Origin: Prevotella intermedia ATCC 25611 = DSM 20706
Lineage (GTDB): Bacteria; Bacteroidota; Bacteroidia; Bacteroidales; Bacteroidaceae
Length of the DNA: 64,000 nucleotides
Reading direction: 5' to 3'
Assembly (NCBI RefSeq): GCF_001953955.1
Contig: NZ_CP019300.1
Location: forward strand, 1,302,001-1,366,000
Positions within the stretch are counted from its first letter, which is position 1. Each line of letters opens with the position of its first letter. Below are positions 1 to 8,716 of the stretch, in pieces. The notes beneath the pieces were generated by a model. The model was not told the origin of the DNA and ran no database searches. It saw nothing but the letters and a program-made list of their open reading frames with translations. The position numbers and the translations under genes were made by a program.

Positions 1-192
1 TTGTCGGTTGCTGTTACAGGATTGATGATGAATCGCTTGTTCATCTCCATTATTGGTGCGGTGGCGTGTGCGATATGTGCTTACTTCTCACTTGTTAATC
101 AGGGTGTGAACGAATTGCTATGTGTAGCTGTTACAGCCGTGTTCACACTGATAGTTCCGGGTTTATATTTAAAGTTCAGCAATGGCAGATAA
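1..192 (+). CDS. C-terminal end of a small membrane protein (5' truncated by window edge)
   Basis: The reading frame is open from base 1, so this is probably the tail of a longer gene; the TTG at base 1 is not a convincing start. The 63 visible residues hold two hydrophobic segments (about residues 12-31 and 38-58) separated by a short loop, so it is an inner-membrane protein. Its stop overlaps the start of the winged-helix regulator by 11 bp, which suggests translational coupling and a functional pair such as a membrane component with its regulator. The family is not recognised. Confidence 0.5.
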   Translation: MSVAVTGLMMNRLFISIIGAVACAICAYFSLVNQGVNELLCVAVTAVFTLIVPGLYLKFSNGR

Positions 193-484
193 CGATTTCC
201 TCCCCCTCGACCCTTTGCTGAACAACGAATTGCGTTTGGCAATTATGTCGATACTGATGAGTGCCGACAGTGCCGACTTCACCTACATAAAGAACACTAC
301 GAAGGCTACATCGGGCAACATAAGTGTACAGATAGACAAGTTGGAAAAGGCGAAGTATATAAAGGTGAAGAAAGGCTACAAGGGCAAAGTTCCCCAAACC
401 GTTTGCCGTATAACCCCACAAGGAATACAGGCATTGGCAAACCACGTACAGGCGTTAAAGTCGTATTTGAATTTAAACATATAA
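182..484 (+). CDS. Winged-helix DNA-binding transcriptional regulator (MarR/HTH_34-like)
   Basis: A 100-residue protein made of one winged-helix domain. Residues 15-45 give the N-terminal helices (NELRLAIMSIL), residues 37-57 the recognition helix region (TSGNISVQIDKLEKAKYIKV), and the segment KKGYKGKVPQTVCRITPQG is the beta wing followed by a C-terminal helix. This layout matches stand-alone winged-helix proteins of the PF13601 type that are common in Bacteroidetes, which usually bind DNA as dimers. It overlaps the preceding membrane-protein gene by 11 bp and is followed 13 bp later by the S41 peptidase gene. The target genes cannot be read from the sequence. Confidence 0.8.
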   Translation: MADNDFLPLDPLLNNELRLAIMSILMSADSADFTYIKNTTKATSGNISVQIDKLEKAKYIKVKKGYKGKVPQTVCRITPQGIQALANHVQALKSYLNLNI

Positions 485-497
485 TAATAGTATTGAA

Positions 498-1826
498 ATG
501 AAGCGTTTTTTCTTAATTCTTACATTCGTGCAAACATTTATTTGCACAATGAATGCTGGTAGTACAGACAATGGGAAACTGAGCAGACAGCAAGCCATTG
601 ACGACTTAGACAGTTTGGTTTATATGTTGTGTGAGGTGCACCCCAATGTGTTCTCTGTGTGTACACCTACCGCATTCCTTTCACAAGCGATTGCCATCAA
701 GCAAGCATTCCCAGATAGTCTGACCACGCTCGACTTCTATCGGAATGTTGCACCCTTAGTGGCTGCCGTTGGCGATGGACATACAGCACTTTACTTTCCT
801 TACAAAGATGCTTTCGAAAAGGATATGCCACGTTTTCCTTTAATGGTTTCAGTTGATGCCAACGATTCTACGATTACTACACGCGGAACCTTGTTCGGCG
901 TTCCTGAAGGAGCGAAGATAGTTTCGATTAATGGAGTAAGCAGCAAGGAAATGATTGAAAAAATGCTACCTTATGCGTCAGGTGAACGGACTTTCTTTAG
1001 GCTAACAAATGTGAACAATGGGTTTCTTGCTTGGTTCTATATGTTGTATAATGCTGCTGAATATGACATACAATACATTGAGAATGGCAAAATTGTTAAC
1101 CGAAAGATGCATAGCGTTTCGATAGAAGAGAAACAAAAGGAGATGAAACGTGGTATGAAAGAAGTACCACAGAATGATTTTGCGAGTTACCGCATTATCA
1201 ATAAGAAAGCTGCTTTAATGACAGTTCCTCACTTTATGAATGCGCAAGAACTTGCAGATGTATGCCGTAAGATGGTGGCAGACTTGAATACACGCCATAT
1301 TGAGAACCTGATAATCGATATTCGCAATAATGGCGGAGGAACTTCAATGGCAGGTGATACTTTGCTTTCATACATTGCAAAAACGCCATTTACGCAGTAC
1401 GAAAAGGTCTGGACAAAAGTAACACCGATTACGCAAAAGATGACACGCCGACATTACAAGCAAGGAGTAAACTTCTATATAATTGATAAGAAAAAACAGC
1501 CACAAGCAAATGCTGCGCAACGTTTCAATGGGAAAGTATGGGTGCTTGTCAATCATCATTCTTTTTCAGCAGCAGCAAGTTTCGCTTGGACTGTCAAGGC
1601 TTTTAAAATCGGTACACTTGTAGGCGAAGAAGCAGGTGGAATGAATGTTTCCTATGGCGATGTGGTGGGTTATGTATTGCCCCATTCCAAATTACAACTC
1701 AGTATTTCTTTCAAACGTTTTTGGCTTTTCGGTGCTGATGAAAACAATATACACGGTGCATTGCCTGATATAGAAGTTGAAAGTAATAAGGCTTTAGAAG
1801 TCGTATTAGATAGGATTTCGCACTAA
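498..1826 (+). CDS. S41 family peptidase (tail-specific protease-like), exported
   Basis: A 442-residue protein with an N-terminal signal peptide (hydrophobic residues 4-18), so it acts in the envelope. Residues 92-96 (GDGHT) match the conserved motif of the N-terminal part of S41 proteins. The region around 130-155 resembles a PDZ fold (GVPEGAKIVSINGVSS). Residues 272-281 (IIDIRNNGGG) and 350-361 (LVNHHSFSAAAS) are the hallmark S41 core, with Ser357 the likely nucleophile, and 374-381 (LVGEEAGG) follows. The usual catalytic Lys is less clear. It follows the winged-helix gene by 13 bp and ends at a perfect hairpin at 1895-1933. The substrate is unknown. Confidence 0.87.
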   Translation: MKRFFLILTFVQTFICTMNAGSTDNGKLSRQQAIDDLDSLVYMLCEVHPNVFSVCTPTAFLSQAIAIKQAFPDSLTTLDFYRNVAPLVAAVGDGHTALYFPYKDAFEKDMPRFPLMVSVDANDSTITTRGTLFGVPEGAKIVSINGVSSKEMIEKMLPYASGERTFFRLTNVNNGFLAWFYMLYNAAEYDIQYIENGKIVNRKMHSVSIEEKQKEMKRGMKEVPQNDFASYRIINKKAALMTVPHFMNAQELADVCRKMVADLNTRHIENLIIDIRNNGGGTSMAGDTLLSYIAKTPFTQYEKVWTKVTPITQKMTRRHYKQGVNFYIIDKKKQPQANAAQRFNGKVWVLVNHHSFSAAASFAWTVKAFKIGTLVGEEAGGMNVSYGDVVGYVLPHSKLQLSISFKRFWLFGADENNIHGALPDIEVESNKALEVVLDRISH

Positions 1827-1894
1827 TACAGATTGCTTATCTTCTTTTTCCGTGTTATCGACACCTATTTTAGTGCTATACACGCACTTGTTTC

Positions 1895-1937
1895 ACGTTT
1901 CCAAACCTCATAGATATATAGGTTTGGAAACGTTTGT
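1895..1937 (+). terminator. Hairpin terminator after the S41 peptidase gene
   Basis: A perfect 14-bp inverted repeat (1895-1908 with 1920-1933, arm acgtttccaaacct) with an 11-nt loop. The T-run after it is weak (ttgt), so termination efficiency is uncertain. Confidence 0.6.
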
Positions 1938-2030
1938 CGTATATATCTTCCCTTCCCATAAATAAGGACTTATTTTCTTTTTCTTATCTTTTGTACCTTC
2001 ATTATTATATAGAAAAGAAGATAAGAAAGC

Positions 2031-2220
2031 TGTAAATATTTTTCAGTAGAACTTCTATTGTTTAACTCTCTTGTTATCAATGCTTTATAAAACCTATTGT
2101 TTTGCGTTCCAAAAGCGGCTGTTTTGCACGGTAAAAGCGTAGGTTTTGCCTCGCAAAACAGCCGCTTTCGCAATGCCAAATCGAAATTATCGTTTTTCTT
2201 TGGAATTATCTTTACAAAGA
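2031..2220. repeat. Dispersed palindromic element, copy R1
   Basis: First of seven intergenic copies (R1-R7) of an element of about 190 bp. The core is a hairpin: aaaagcggctgttttgc at 2111-2127 pairs with gcaaaacagccgcttt at 2153-2168, separated by a conserved asymmetric loop (acggtaaaagcgtaggttttgc). Outer flanks are also conserved: tgtaaatattttt on the left and attatctttacaa on the right. Here the flanks and loop are in what I call forward orientation. It sits between the S41 peptidase and Fur-family genes. Confidence 0.9.
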
Positions 2221-2416
2221 CAGAGCAAATTTGAGGCATATCCTTGATAAGGGAAACAAAATATTTTTAAAGAATCTTATAACGATTGGAAAAAACTTTT
2301 TATTCTAAAGGATTAAACTGAATGGTAACTATTCGCCAAGTTTCCATTCTTCCATTTTGCCCCTATCTTTAACTTTTTTTTATTTCCCTTATTTAGATTT
2401 TGTTCAGAAAAAGCCT

Positions 2417-2424
2417 TAACTTTG
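2417..2424 (+). promoter_or_regulatory. Predicted -7 box for the fur-purA-hisS operon
   Basis: TAACTTTG matches the Bacteroidetes -7 consensus TAnnTTTG, 21 bp before the GTG start at 2446. A TTTG at 2399-2402 is only 14 bp upstream, closer than the usual spacing of about 20, so the -33 assignment is uncertain. Confidence 0.55.
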
Positions 2425-2445
2425 TGGAAATTTAATCAGTGAATC

Positions 2446-2943
2446 GTGACTAAAGACATAGTCAAAGAAAAAGTTAGGGGCATACTTGATAGCTACCTTG
2501 AGATGAACAACCACAGAAAGACCACGGAAAGATTTGCCATTCTCGATGCGGTCTACGGTATGCAGGGGCACTTCTCGCTCGAAGAATTGGGCGAAAAAAT
2601 GCTGGAAGAGAGCTTCAGAGTATCGCGCGCTACACTTTATAATACAATGCGTCTCTTTATAGAGTTGCGCTTGGTTGTGCGTCATCGTTTTATAGGGCAA
2701 ACCAAATACGAGGCTTGCTACAATAACGACGACCACATACATCAGATATGTACCGTTTGTGGAGTTGTAACGGAGATAGAATCGACACCGATAACGGAGG
2801 CTATTGCCGAAACAAAGTTTACACGTTTTCGCAAAGACGGCTTCTCCTTATATATATACGGCGTCTGTTCACGTTGTCAGGCAAAGCTCTCACGCGAACG
2901 TAAAAAAGTAAAAAACAAGATAAAAACTAATGGAAACAGGTAA
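2446..2943 (+). CDS. Fur family metal-dependent transcriptional regulator
   Basis: A 165-residue Fur-superfamily repressor. The N-terminal winged helix shows the family pattern HRKTTERFAIL (residues 23-33) and recognition helix RVSRATLYNTMRLF (58-71). Metal ligands are visible in the dimerisation domain: His97 and His99 (DDHIHQ), and the structural zinc cysteines Cys102, Cys105, Cys141 and Cys144. Whether it is Fur, PerR or Zur cannot be decided by eye. It starts with GTG at 2446, placed 21 bp after a -7 box. The last 14 bp overlap purA, implying translational coupling; this links a metal or peroxide sensor to purine synthesis. The basic C-terminal tail (residues 150-165) is longer than in E. 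coli Fur. Confidence 0.9.
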   Translation: MTKDIVKEKVRGILDSYLEMNNHRKTTERFAILDAVYGMQGHFSLEELGEKMLEESFRVSRATLYNTMRLFIELRLVVRHRFIGQTKYEACYNNDDHIHQICTVCGVVTEIESTPITEAIAETKFTRFRKDGFSLYIYGVCSRCQAKLSRERKKVKNKIKTNGNR

Positions 2944-4207
2944 AGTTGATGTCCTATTGGGATTACAGTGGGGCGACGAAGGAAAGGGAAAGATAGTCGA
3001 TGTGCTTACACCGCGCTACGATGTTGTGGCACGCTTTCAAGGAGGCCCTAATGCAGGGCACACTTTGGAGTTTGAAGGCGAGAAGTATGTGTTGCGCTCT
3101 ATTCCCTCTGGCATCTTCCAAGGTGGAAAGACAAACATTATTGGCAATGGAGTTGTGCTTGCGCCAGACTTGTTTATGAAAGAAGCAGAAGACTTGGCTG
3201 CATCGGGACACCCACTCTTCGAACGACTTTACATTTCCAAGAAAGCCCACCTTATCATGCCTACCCACAGAATATTGGATAAGGCAAGCGAAGCTGCAAA
3301 GGGTAAGGAACTTGTGGGAACCACCGGTAAGGGCATCGGCCCTACCTATACGGACAAGACGAGCAGAAACGGTCTGCGTGTGGGCGATATACTAAACGAC
3401 TTTGAGAATAAATATTTGAAGCACAAGGAACGCCACCTTAAATTGTTGAGTTCAATGGGTTGGACAGACTTTGAAGGTTTTGAGGAAACCGAAAAGCAAT
3501 GGTTGGAAGGTGTGGAATATATGAAGAACTTCCGCTTTGTCGATTCGGAACACGAGATAAACCATACACTTCGTGCAGGCAAGCGCATTCTTTGCGAGGG
3601 TGCACAAGGCACAATGCTCGATATAGACTTTGGCTCTTATCCTTTCGTTACTTCGTCGAACACCATTTCAGCAGGTGCTTGCACGGGCTTGGGTATAGGG
3701 CCAAACAAGATAGGCAACGTGTTTGGCATTATGAAAGCCTACTGCACTCGAGTTGGTTCAGGACCTTTCCCAACCGAACTCTTCGATGAAACAGGCGACA
3801 AGCTGTGCGACTTAGGGCACGAATATGGTGCGGTTACTGGCAGAAAGCGTCGTTGCGGTTGGATAGACTTGGTGCAACTGCGCTATTCGATAATGGTGAA
3901 TGGTGTAACAGAGCTCATTATGATGAAGAGCGATGTACTCGACACATTCGACACGATTAAGGCTTGCGTTGGCTACGAACTGCCAAATGGCGAAACCACC
4001 GACGAGCTGCCATACGATATCAGCAACGTAAAGCCAATTTACAAAGAACTGAAAGGCTGGAATACAGATATGACACGACTTACAGACGAAGCACAGTTCC
4101 CAAAGGAATTTAGCGATTATGTGAAGTTCCTTGAAGACTTCTTGGAAACAAGAATTGGTGTTATCTCAATAGGTCCAGACCGAGAACAAACTATAATAAG
4201 AAAATAA
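2930..4207 (+). CDS. purA: Adenylosuccinate synthetase
   Basis: Catalyses GTP-dependent condensation of IMP and aspartate to adenylosuccinate, the first committed step from IMP to AMP. The 425-residue length fits the family. The phosphate-binding loop GDEGKGK is at residues 15-21 with catalytic Asp16, and the IMP-site motif NAGHT at 40-44 carries His43. [13 protein letters not shown] and the switch-like GPFPTEL are also present. The ATG lies within the last codons of the Fur-family gene, and hisS follows after 5 bp, so the three genes are one transcription unit. Confidence 0.97.
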   Translation: METGKVDVLLGLQWGDEGKGKIVDVLTPRYDVVARFQGGPNAGHTLEFEGEKYVLRSIPSGIFQGGKTNIIGNGVVLAPDLFMKEAEDLAASGHPLFERLYISKKAHLIMPTHRILDKASEAAKGKELVGTTGKGIGPTYTDKTSRNGLRVGDILNDFENKYLKHKERHLKLLSSMGWTDFEGFEETEKQWLEGVEYMKNFRFVDSEHEINHTLRAGKRILCEGAQGTMLDIDFGSYPFVTSSNTISAGACTGLGIGPNKIGNVFGIMKAYCTRVGSGPFPTELFDETGDKLCDLGHEYGAVTGRKRRCGWIDLVQLRYSIMVNGVTELIMMKSDVLDTFDTIKACVGYELPNGETTDELPYDISNVKPIYKELKGWNTDMTRLTDEAQFPKEFSDYVKFLEDFLETRIGVISIGPDREQTIIRK

Positions 4208-4212
4208 CGACG

Positions 4213-5586
4213 ATGGCAAACAAACCTTCTATCCCAAAGGGAACGCGCGATTTCGGTCCCGATGAGATGGCAAAACGAAATTATATATTCGATACCATAA
4301 AGAGCGTGTATGCGCTTTATGGTTTTCAACAGATAGAAACGCCTGCAATGGAAACGCTCCAAACCCTGATGGGAAAGTACGGAGAAGAGGGCGACAAGTT
4401 GCTTTTCAAGATTCTAAATTCAGGCGATTTCCTTAAAAGCACTACCGATGAGGAACTTTTAGCACGCAATCCGTTGAAGTTGCAGACCAAGCTTTCAGAG
4501 AAAGGATTGCGCTACGACCTTACCGTTCCTTTTGCACGATATGTTGTAATGCACCGCGAAGAGTTGCAAATGCCTTTCAAACGCTATCAGATACAACCCG
4601 TTTGGCGTGCCGACCGACCACAAAAGGGGCGTTATCGTGAATTTTATCAATGCGATGCCGACATTGTTGGTTCAGATTCCTTGCTCAATGAAGTGGAGTT
4701 GATGCAGATTATCGACACCGTTTTCACCAAGTTCGGAATCCGAGTACAGATAAAAATAAACAACCGCAAGATACTTTCAGGTATTGCAGAAGTCATTGGC
4801 GAGCAGGAAAAGATAGTCCAAATTACAACAGCCATCGATAAACTCGACAAGATTGGGCTTGAAGCGGTGAATGCCGAGCTTGAAAAAGAAGGATTGTCAA
4901 AGGCTTCCATAGAGAAACTGCAACCTATAATACAGTTAAGTGGCAGCAACGACGACAAGCTGGACACGATAGCCGAAGTGCTCGCAAATAGCGAAACAGG
5001 ACTAAAGGGAGTGGAGGAAACAAGATACATTCTTGATGTTTTGAAGCAAATAGAGCTGAAAAATGAAATACAACTCGACCTGACTTTAGCGCGTGGACTG
5101 AACTATTATACAGGCGCAATATTTGAAGTGAAAGCTTTGGACGTTGAAATCGGTTCCATTACAGGTGGCGGACGCTACGATAATCTTACAGGAATATTCG
5201 GAATGCCTAACCTCTCGGGTGTTGGTTTCAGCTTTGGTGCAGACCGTATCTACGATGTTCTCAACACGTTAGACCTTTATCCGAAAGAAAGTATCAGCGA
5301 TACACAGTTGTTGTTTATCAACTTTGGCGATAAGGAAACAAGCTACGTGTTGCCGTTTGTAGCGAAAGCACGGCAGGCAAATATCAGAACGGAGATTTTC
5401 CCCGACACTGCAAAGATGAAAAAACAAATGACTTATGCAAATGCAAAGCACATTCCGTTCGTTGTTCTTGCAGGCGACAACGAAATAGAACAAGGCAAAG
5501 TTACTTTGAAGAATATGAATACAGGCGAGCAAATACTCGTTTCACCCGACGATTTGATAGAGAAAGTAACATCAAGCAACCCTTGA
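4213..5586 (+). CDS. hisS: Histidyl-tRNA synthetase
   Basis: A class II aminoacyl-tRNA synthetase of 457 residues that charges tRNA-His. Residues 8-15 (PKGTRDFG) and 99-110 ([12 protein letters not shown]) are family signatures. Motif 2 lies around 127-150 ([10 protein letters not shown]...[10 protein letters not shown]). The histidine-specific HisA motif [10 protein letters not shown] is near residue 291, and motif 3 (GGGRYDNL ... [10 protein letters not shown]) near 310-345. A C-terminal anticodon-binding domain completes it. It follows purA by 5 bp and ends before a strong terminator at 5664. Confidence 0.97.
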   Translation: MANKPSIPKGTRDFGPDEMAKRNYIFDTIKSVYALYGFQQIETPAMETLQTLMGKYGEEGDKLLFKILNSGDFLKSTTDEELLARNPLKLQTKLSEKGLRYDLTVPFARYVVMHREELQMPFKRYQIQPVWRADRPQKGRYREFYQCDADIVGSDSLLNEVELMQIIDTVFTKFGIRVQIKINNRKILSGIAEVIGEQEKIVQITTAIDKLDKIGLEAVNAELEKEGLSKASIEKLQPIIQLSGSNDDKLDTIAEVLANSETGLKGVEETRYILDVLKQIELKNEIQLDLTLARGLNYYTGAIFEVKALDVEIGSITGGGRYDNLTGIFGMPNLSGVGFSFGADRIYDVLNTLDLYPKESISDTQLLFINFGDKETSYVLPFVAKARQANIRTEIFPDTAKMKKQMTYANAKHIPFVVLAGDNEIEQGKVTLKNMNTGEQILVSPDDLIEKVTSSNP

Positions 5587-5663
5587 GTCAAGGGACATAA
5601 GATTCTTTAGTACGAAAAGCCACCTGCTGTTTCTCGCCACAGAACTTGTAACTTTCAGAAATA

Positions 5664-5708
5664 CAAAGAGCCGATTCTCAATAAGAGAGTCGGCTCTTTG
5701 TGTTTTGT
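5664..5708 (+). terminator. Rho-independent terminator after hisS
   Basis: A 16-bp stem (5664-5679 with 5685-5700, one G-U pair) with a 5-nt loop aataa, followed by tgttttgtt. It closes the fur-purA-hisS operon. Confidence 0.85.
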
Positions 5709-5754
5709 TAGCTATAATAGCAACAAACACATTTGAAGGAAAGTGGAAGAAAGA

Positions 5755-5976
5755 TTAAATAGACTCGTAGCCTCTTGTATAGTTTTTCTTCAGCAAGTCT
5801 TTCAAAGACAGTTCCTTGCCACCATCATGTTCGTATGCTTCACGCATCTCTTCATATCCTTCTTCTTCCTCTTTAGAGTGTGTAAACTCTATTGCTTTGC
5901 TTTTTGCTTCTGCTATTGCCCAACCGATTATTGCAATTACGAGTAAGGCAATCAATCCTATTATAGGTGTTGTCAT
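5755..5976 (-). CDS. Small single-pass membrane protein, unknown function
   Basis: A 73-residue protein with one N-terminal membrane helix (residues 5-22, IIGLIALLVIAIIGWAIA) and a highly charged, Glu-rich cytoplasmic tail (KEEEEGYEEMREAYEHDGG). The minus-strand frame is preferred over overlapping plus-strand frames because it gives a sensible membrane protein and has its own promoter at 6004-6035. It is divergent from nth, with about 116 bp between the starts. No family is recognised. Confidence 0.65.
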   Translation of the reverse strand: MTTPIIGLIALLVIAIIGWAIAEAKSKAIEFTHSKEEEEGYEEMREAYEHDGGKELSLKDLLKKNYTRGYESI

Positions 5977-6003
5977 AATGCTACGTTTTTATTATTTATA
6001 CTG

Positions 6004-6035
6004 CAAAAGTACGTTAAGTTTACCAAAACACCAAA
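6004..6035 (-). promoter_or_regulatory. Predicted promoter for the small membrane protein (minus strand)
   Basis: Read on the minus strand, TTTG (6035-6032) and TACTTTTG (6011-6004) are spaced by exactly 20 bp, matching the Bacteroidetes -33/-7 consensus. It is back to back with the nth -7 box. Confidence 0.75.
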
Positions 6036-6052
6036 TTTTCAATAACTTTTTG

Positions 6053-6060
6053 TACCTTTG
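6053..6060 (+). promoter_or_regulatory. Predicted -7 box for nth
   Basis: TACCTTTG fits TAnnTTTG and lies 32 bp before the nth start. No clean TTTG -33 box is seen at the expected distance. Confidence 0.6.
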
Positions 6061-6092
6061 TCTCACATTAGAAAGAAACTATAAACGACAAG

Positions 6093-6746
6093 ATGACAAG
6101 AAAAGAACGCTATAACTACATATTGGATTATTTCAGGAAGAACGTTGGCGAAGTATCTACCGAATTGATGTTCGGTTCGGCTTTCCAGTTATTATGCGCA
6201 ACTTTGCTTTCAGCACAATGCACCGACAAACGCATAAATGCCATTACTCCCGCTTTGTTTGCCAAGTTTCCCGATGCGAAAGCTATGGCTGCTGCCGAAG
6301 TAGAAGACGTTTTCGAGCTTGTGCGCAGCGTTTCTTACCCAAATTCAAAGGCAAAACATTTGATTGAAATGGCACGTATGGTTGTAGATGCATACGGTGG
6401 CGAAATACCTTCAGACCCTAATGAATTGGTGAAACTGCCTGGAGTAGGGAGGAAAACCGCAAATGTGTTGCAGGCAGTATGGTTCGGAAAGCCAACTTTG
6501 GCAGTAGACACGCACGTCTATCGTGTCAGTCATCGGTTGGGATTGGTGCCTGCCGATGCCAACACACCACGTAAGGTGGAAGACTATCTGATGCGTAACA
6601 TTCCTTTGAACGAGGTGTCTTCAGCCCACCATTGGATACTCCTGCACGGCCGATATATCTGCAAGAGCCTGCGTCCGATGTGCGAAAAATGCCCATTTGA
6701 GTTTTTCTGCCCTAAGAATATGGATAATAGCAAACTAAATAAGTAA
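6093..6746 (+). CDS. nth: Endonuclease III (DNA glycosylase/AP lyase)
   Basis: Removes oxidised pyrimidines and cleaves the abasic site in base excision repair. The 217-residue protein has the helix-hairpin-helix motif LPGVGRKTANV (115-125) with catalytic Lys121, and catalytic Asp139 in VDTHV. The [4Fe-4S] cluster ligands are Cys190, Cys197, Cys200 and Cys206 in the C-x6-C-x2-C-x5-C spacing typical of Nth. The DUF2461 gene starts 6 bp after the stop, so the two are probably cotranscribed. Confidence 0.96.
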   Translation: MTRKERYNYILDYFRKNVGEVSTELMFGSAFQLLCATLLSAQCTDKRINAITPALFAKFPDAKAMAAAEVEDVFELVRSVSYPNSKAKHLIEMARMVVDAYGGEIPSDPNELVKLPGVGRKTANVLQAVWFGKPTLAVDTHVYRVSHRLGLVPADANTPRKVEDYLMRNIPLNEVSSAHHWILLHGRYICKSLRPMCEKCPFEFFCPKNMDNSKLNK

Positions 6747-6752
6747 ACGAAA

Positions 6753-7463
6753 ATGAATACAAAAATAATATTGGCATTTTTAAAGAACATAGCTGCCAAC
6801 AATAATAGAGAGTGGTTTCAAGAACATAAGTCTGAATATGAAGCCGTAAAAAAGGAGTTTGAGGCAGGCGTTGAAGAAGCTATAACAACCTTGACGACAA
6901 TTGATAGCGAGATAGCCCACCTGAAAGTAAAGGATTGTACCTATCGTTTCTATCGTGATACACGCTTCTCGCCCGACAAGAGTCCGTACAAACGACACTT
7001 GGGTGCCTTTATTTGCGCAAAGGGACGAAAGGCTTTGCGAGGTGGCTATTACATTCATTTAGAACCGAACAACTGCTTGGTTGCGGTGGGTTCCTATTGG
7101 TTGCCAACCAACATACTAACCTCGTGCCGCAACGAAATAATGGCGAATATCGACCAATGGCGTAAGATTGTCGAAGACGGAAAGTTTATAAAGACTTTCG
7201 GTTATCCCAACGACGGACAATGGGAGAACGACGCTGTTTCTGAAAAAGGTTTTGGTTTGGCAGCTTTGAAAACAATTCCGAAAGGTTTTCCACGCGACTA
7301 TGAGTTTGCTCAATATCTTCGTATGAAAGACTATTGTTGCTGGGTGAAAGTCCCCGATAGTTTCTTTGAAGGCAATGAATGGAAGGAGAAGCTAATCGAA
7401 ATAGCTAAAACAGGAAAGCCAATGATGGATATGATGAACAACGTAATAGACGATTACGAGTAG
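6753..7463 (+). CDS. DUF2461 domain-containing protein
   Basis: A 236-residue soluble protein that fits the DUF2461 (TIGR02453) family. Recognisable features are the N-terminal FLKNIAANNNREWFQEHKSEY (a 'NN.reWF..hk..Y' signature), the central YRFYRDTRFSPDKSPYK (residues about 66-82) and GGYYIHLEP. Members are found across bacteria and fungi; the biochemical role is unknown. It follows nth by 6 bp. An imperfect hairpin around 7528-7559 and repeat copy R2 follow. Confidence 0.85.
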   Translation: MNTKIILAFLKNIAANNNREWFQEHKSEYEAVKKEFEAGVEEAITTLTTIDSEIAHLKVKDCTYRFYRDTRFSPDKSPYKRHLGAFICAKGRKALRGGYYIHLEPNNCLVAVGSYWLPTNILTSCRNEIMANIDQWRKIVEDGKFIKTFGYPNDGQWENDAVSEKGFGLAALKTIPKGFPRDYEFAQYLRMKDYCCWVKVPDSFFEGNEWKEKLIEIAKTGKPMMDMMNNVIDDYE

Positions 7464-7580
7464 AATATCAGCACATTATTGGAGAAACAGAGCTTCGGTG
7501 GGAGAGAATAGTATAGCTTGACCACACCATAAACAGAAAGAATCTTTCTTGTTTTATGGACGGGAATAAGGCGATAGGGG

Positions 7581-7770
7581 TGTAAATATTTTTCACAAGC
7601 ATAACTATTGTGTAACTTACTTGTTATCAGTGCATTGCAAAATCTATTGTTTTGCATTCCAAAAGCGGCTGTTTTGCACGGTAAAAGCATAGGTTTTGCG
7701 TTGCAAAAGAGCCGCTTTCGCAATGTCAAAGCGCAGTTATCACTTTTTAAGAAAAAAATCTTTACTAAAT
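7581..7770. repeat. Dispersed palindromic element, copy R2
   Basis: Forward-orientation copy between the convergent DUF2461 gene and the 270-aa unknown gene. The core hairpin arms are aaaagcggctgttttgc at 7661-7677 and gcaaaagagccgctttc at 7703-7719, with one mismatch in the right arm. Loop and outer flanks match R1. Confidence 0.9.
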
Positions 7771-7866
7771 TATCTCGTTTAAGCAACGAGAAGAAACGTT
7801 TATTATTAAAAAGGTACAGGGCAGTTTTGTCAATGCGTAAACATAGACATCGAAAGCAAAAGGGTA

Positions 7867-8679
7867 TTATTCTTCTATCTCAGAGAGTCCTCTGATAAAG
7901 CCGTTAATAAAGTTGCTGGTTGTTTCCAATGGGGCATAGTTTATGTACTTGTAGCTTCTGCGAAGGTTTCTGCGCAACATCTTGCCATTGTTTTGCACAA
8001 AACCTGCAGAGTTCTGCCTAAAGTGCCATTCGCCCGCAGTATCTTTAACAAGGTTTGAGATTATCTTTATCGTCAGCTTGTAGGCTATTGGCTCTTCCTT
8101 TTTTACGAAGTCTATTTCGTCTTTTTCAAATCCAAATACTGCAATAAGAATGCTGCCTTGGAGTTGTGCCATACGCTGTAAATGGAGCGACGACAGCCAG
8201 CCTTCCAATTTCAAGAAGTCTACCTTGTCGCCTTTCTTCCTTAAATATTGTCCTAACCGTATGATGCTGTCAAGATTAATGCCGTGATTGAGCATTGCGT
8301 TAGTGTTGGAAACGATGAGTTTCAAAATGTCTAACGTTTCAACAGATGTGTCAATGCTGTGCAATTCGTTGTGGATTATCTTGTGATACTTCTTGTTTAG
8401 CAATCCGTTGCTAAGGTTTATACCGTTGTCGGTTGCCTTTCTTTCTTCTTGTTGGTCTAACTTCTTCTGAATTTCCTCTATAAGTTCGGCTGGTAAGTTC
8501 AAGTTCTTGTCGTTTGCGTAGTTGTTTACGCCACGCACAAAGTAGTCCAACACGTTTTGAAACAGCACAATTTCGTAAAGTCTTCTCCATTTAAATGGCG
8601 ACATAACTTCAATAATCGACTTGTCGTCGAAAGCCCCCGAACGGATAAGTTTAAAGAAATTGCGTTGTATAATGTCCAT
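7867..8679 (-). CDS. Conserved-looking hypothetical protein downstream of a LacI regulator
   Basis: A 270-residue soluble, mostly helical protein with no signal peptide, membrane segment or motif that I recognise. The N-terminal part (residues 1-60) contains RNFFKLIRSGAF and MSPFKWRRLYEIV, and the C-terminal part is basic (LRRNLRRSYKYINY). It lies 37 bp downstream of the LacI-family gene on the same strand, so both are probably one transcript. The coding frame is long, well composed and follows a gene at operon spacing, so it is very likely real; the function is unknown. Confidence 0.7.
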   Translation of the reverse strand: MDIIQRNFFKLIRSGAFDDKSIIEVMSPFKWRRLYEIVLFQNVLDYFVRGVNNYANDKNLNLPAELIEEIQKKLDQQEERKATDNGINLSNGLLNKKYHKIIHNELHSIDTSVETLDILKLIVSNTNAMLNHGINLDSIIRLGQYLRKKGDKVDFLKLEGWLSSLHLQRMAQLQGSILIAVFGFEKDEIDFVKKEEPIAYKLTIKIISNLVKDTAGEWHFRQNSAGFVQNNGKMLRRNLRRSYKYINYAPLETTSNFINGFIRGLSEIEE

Positions 8680-8716
8680 TTTTATTCTCTTGGTTTATAT
8701 CATTCAGATAGGAAAT

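Noticed and set aside
5743..5946. Plus-strand gene of 67 codons
   Set aside because: It overlaps the better-supported minus-strand membrane protein, which has its own promoter, and its product looks like antisense sequence.
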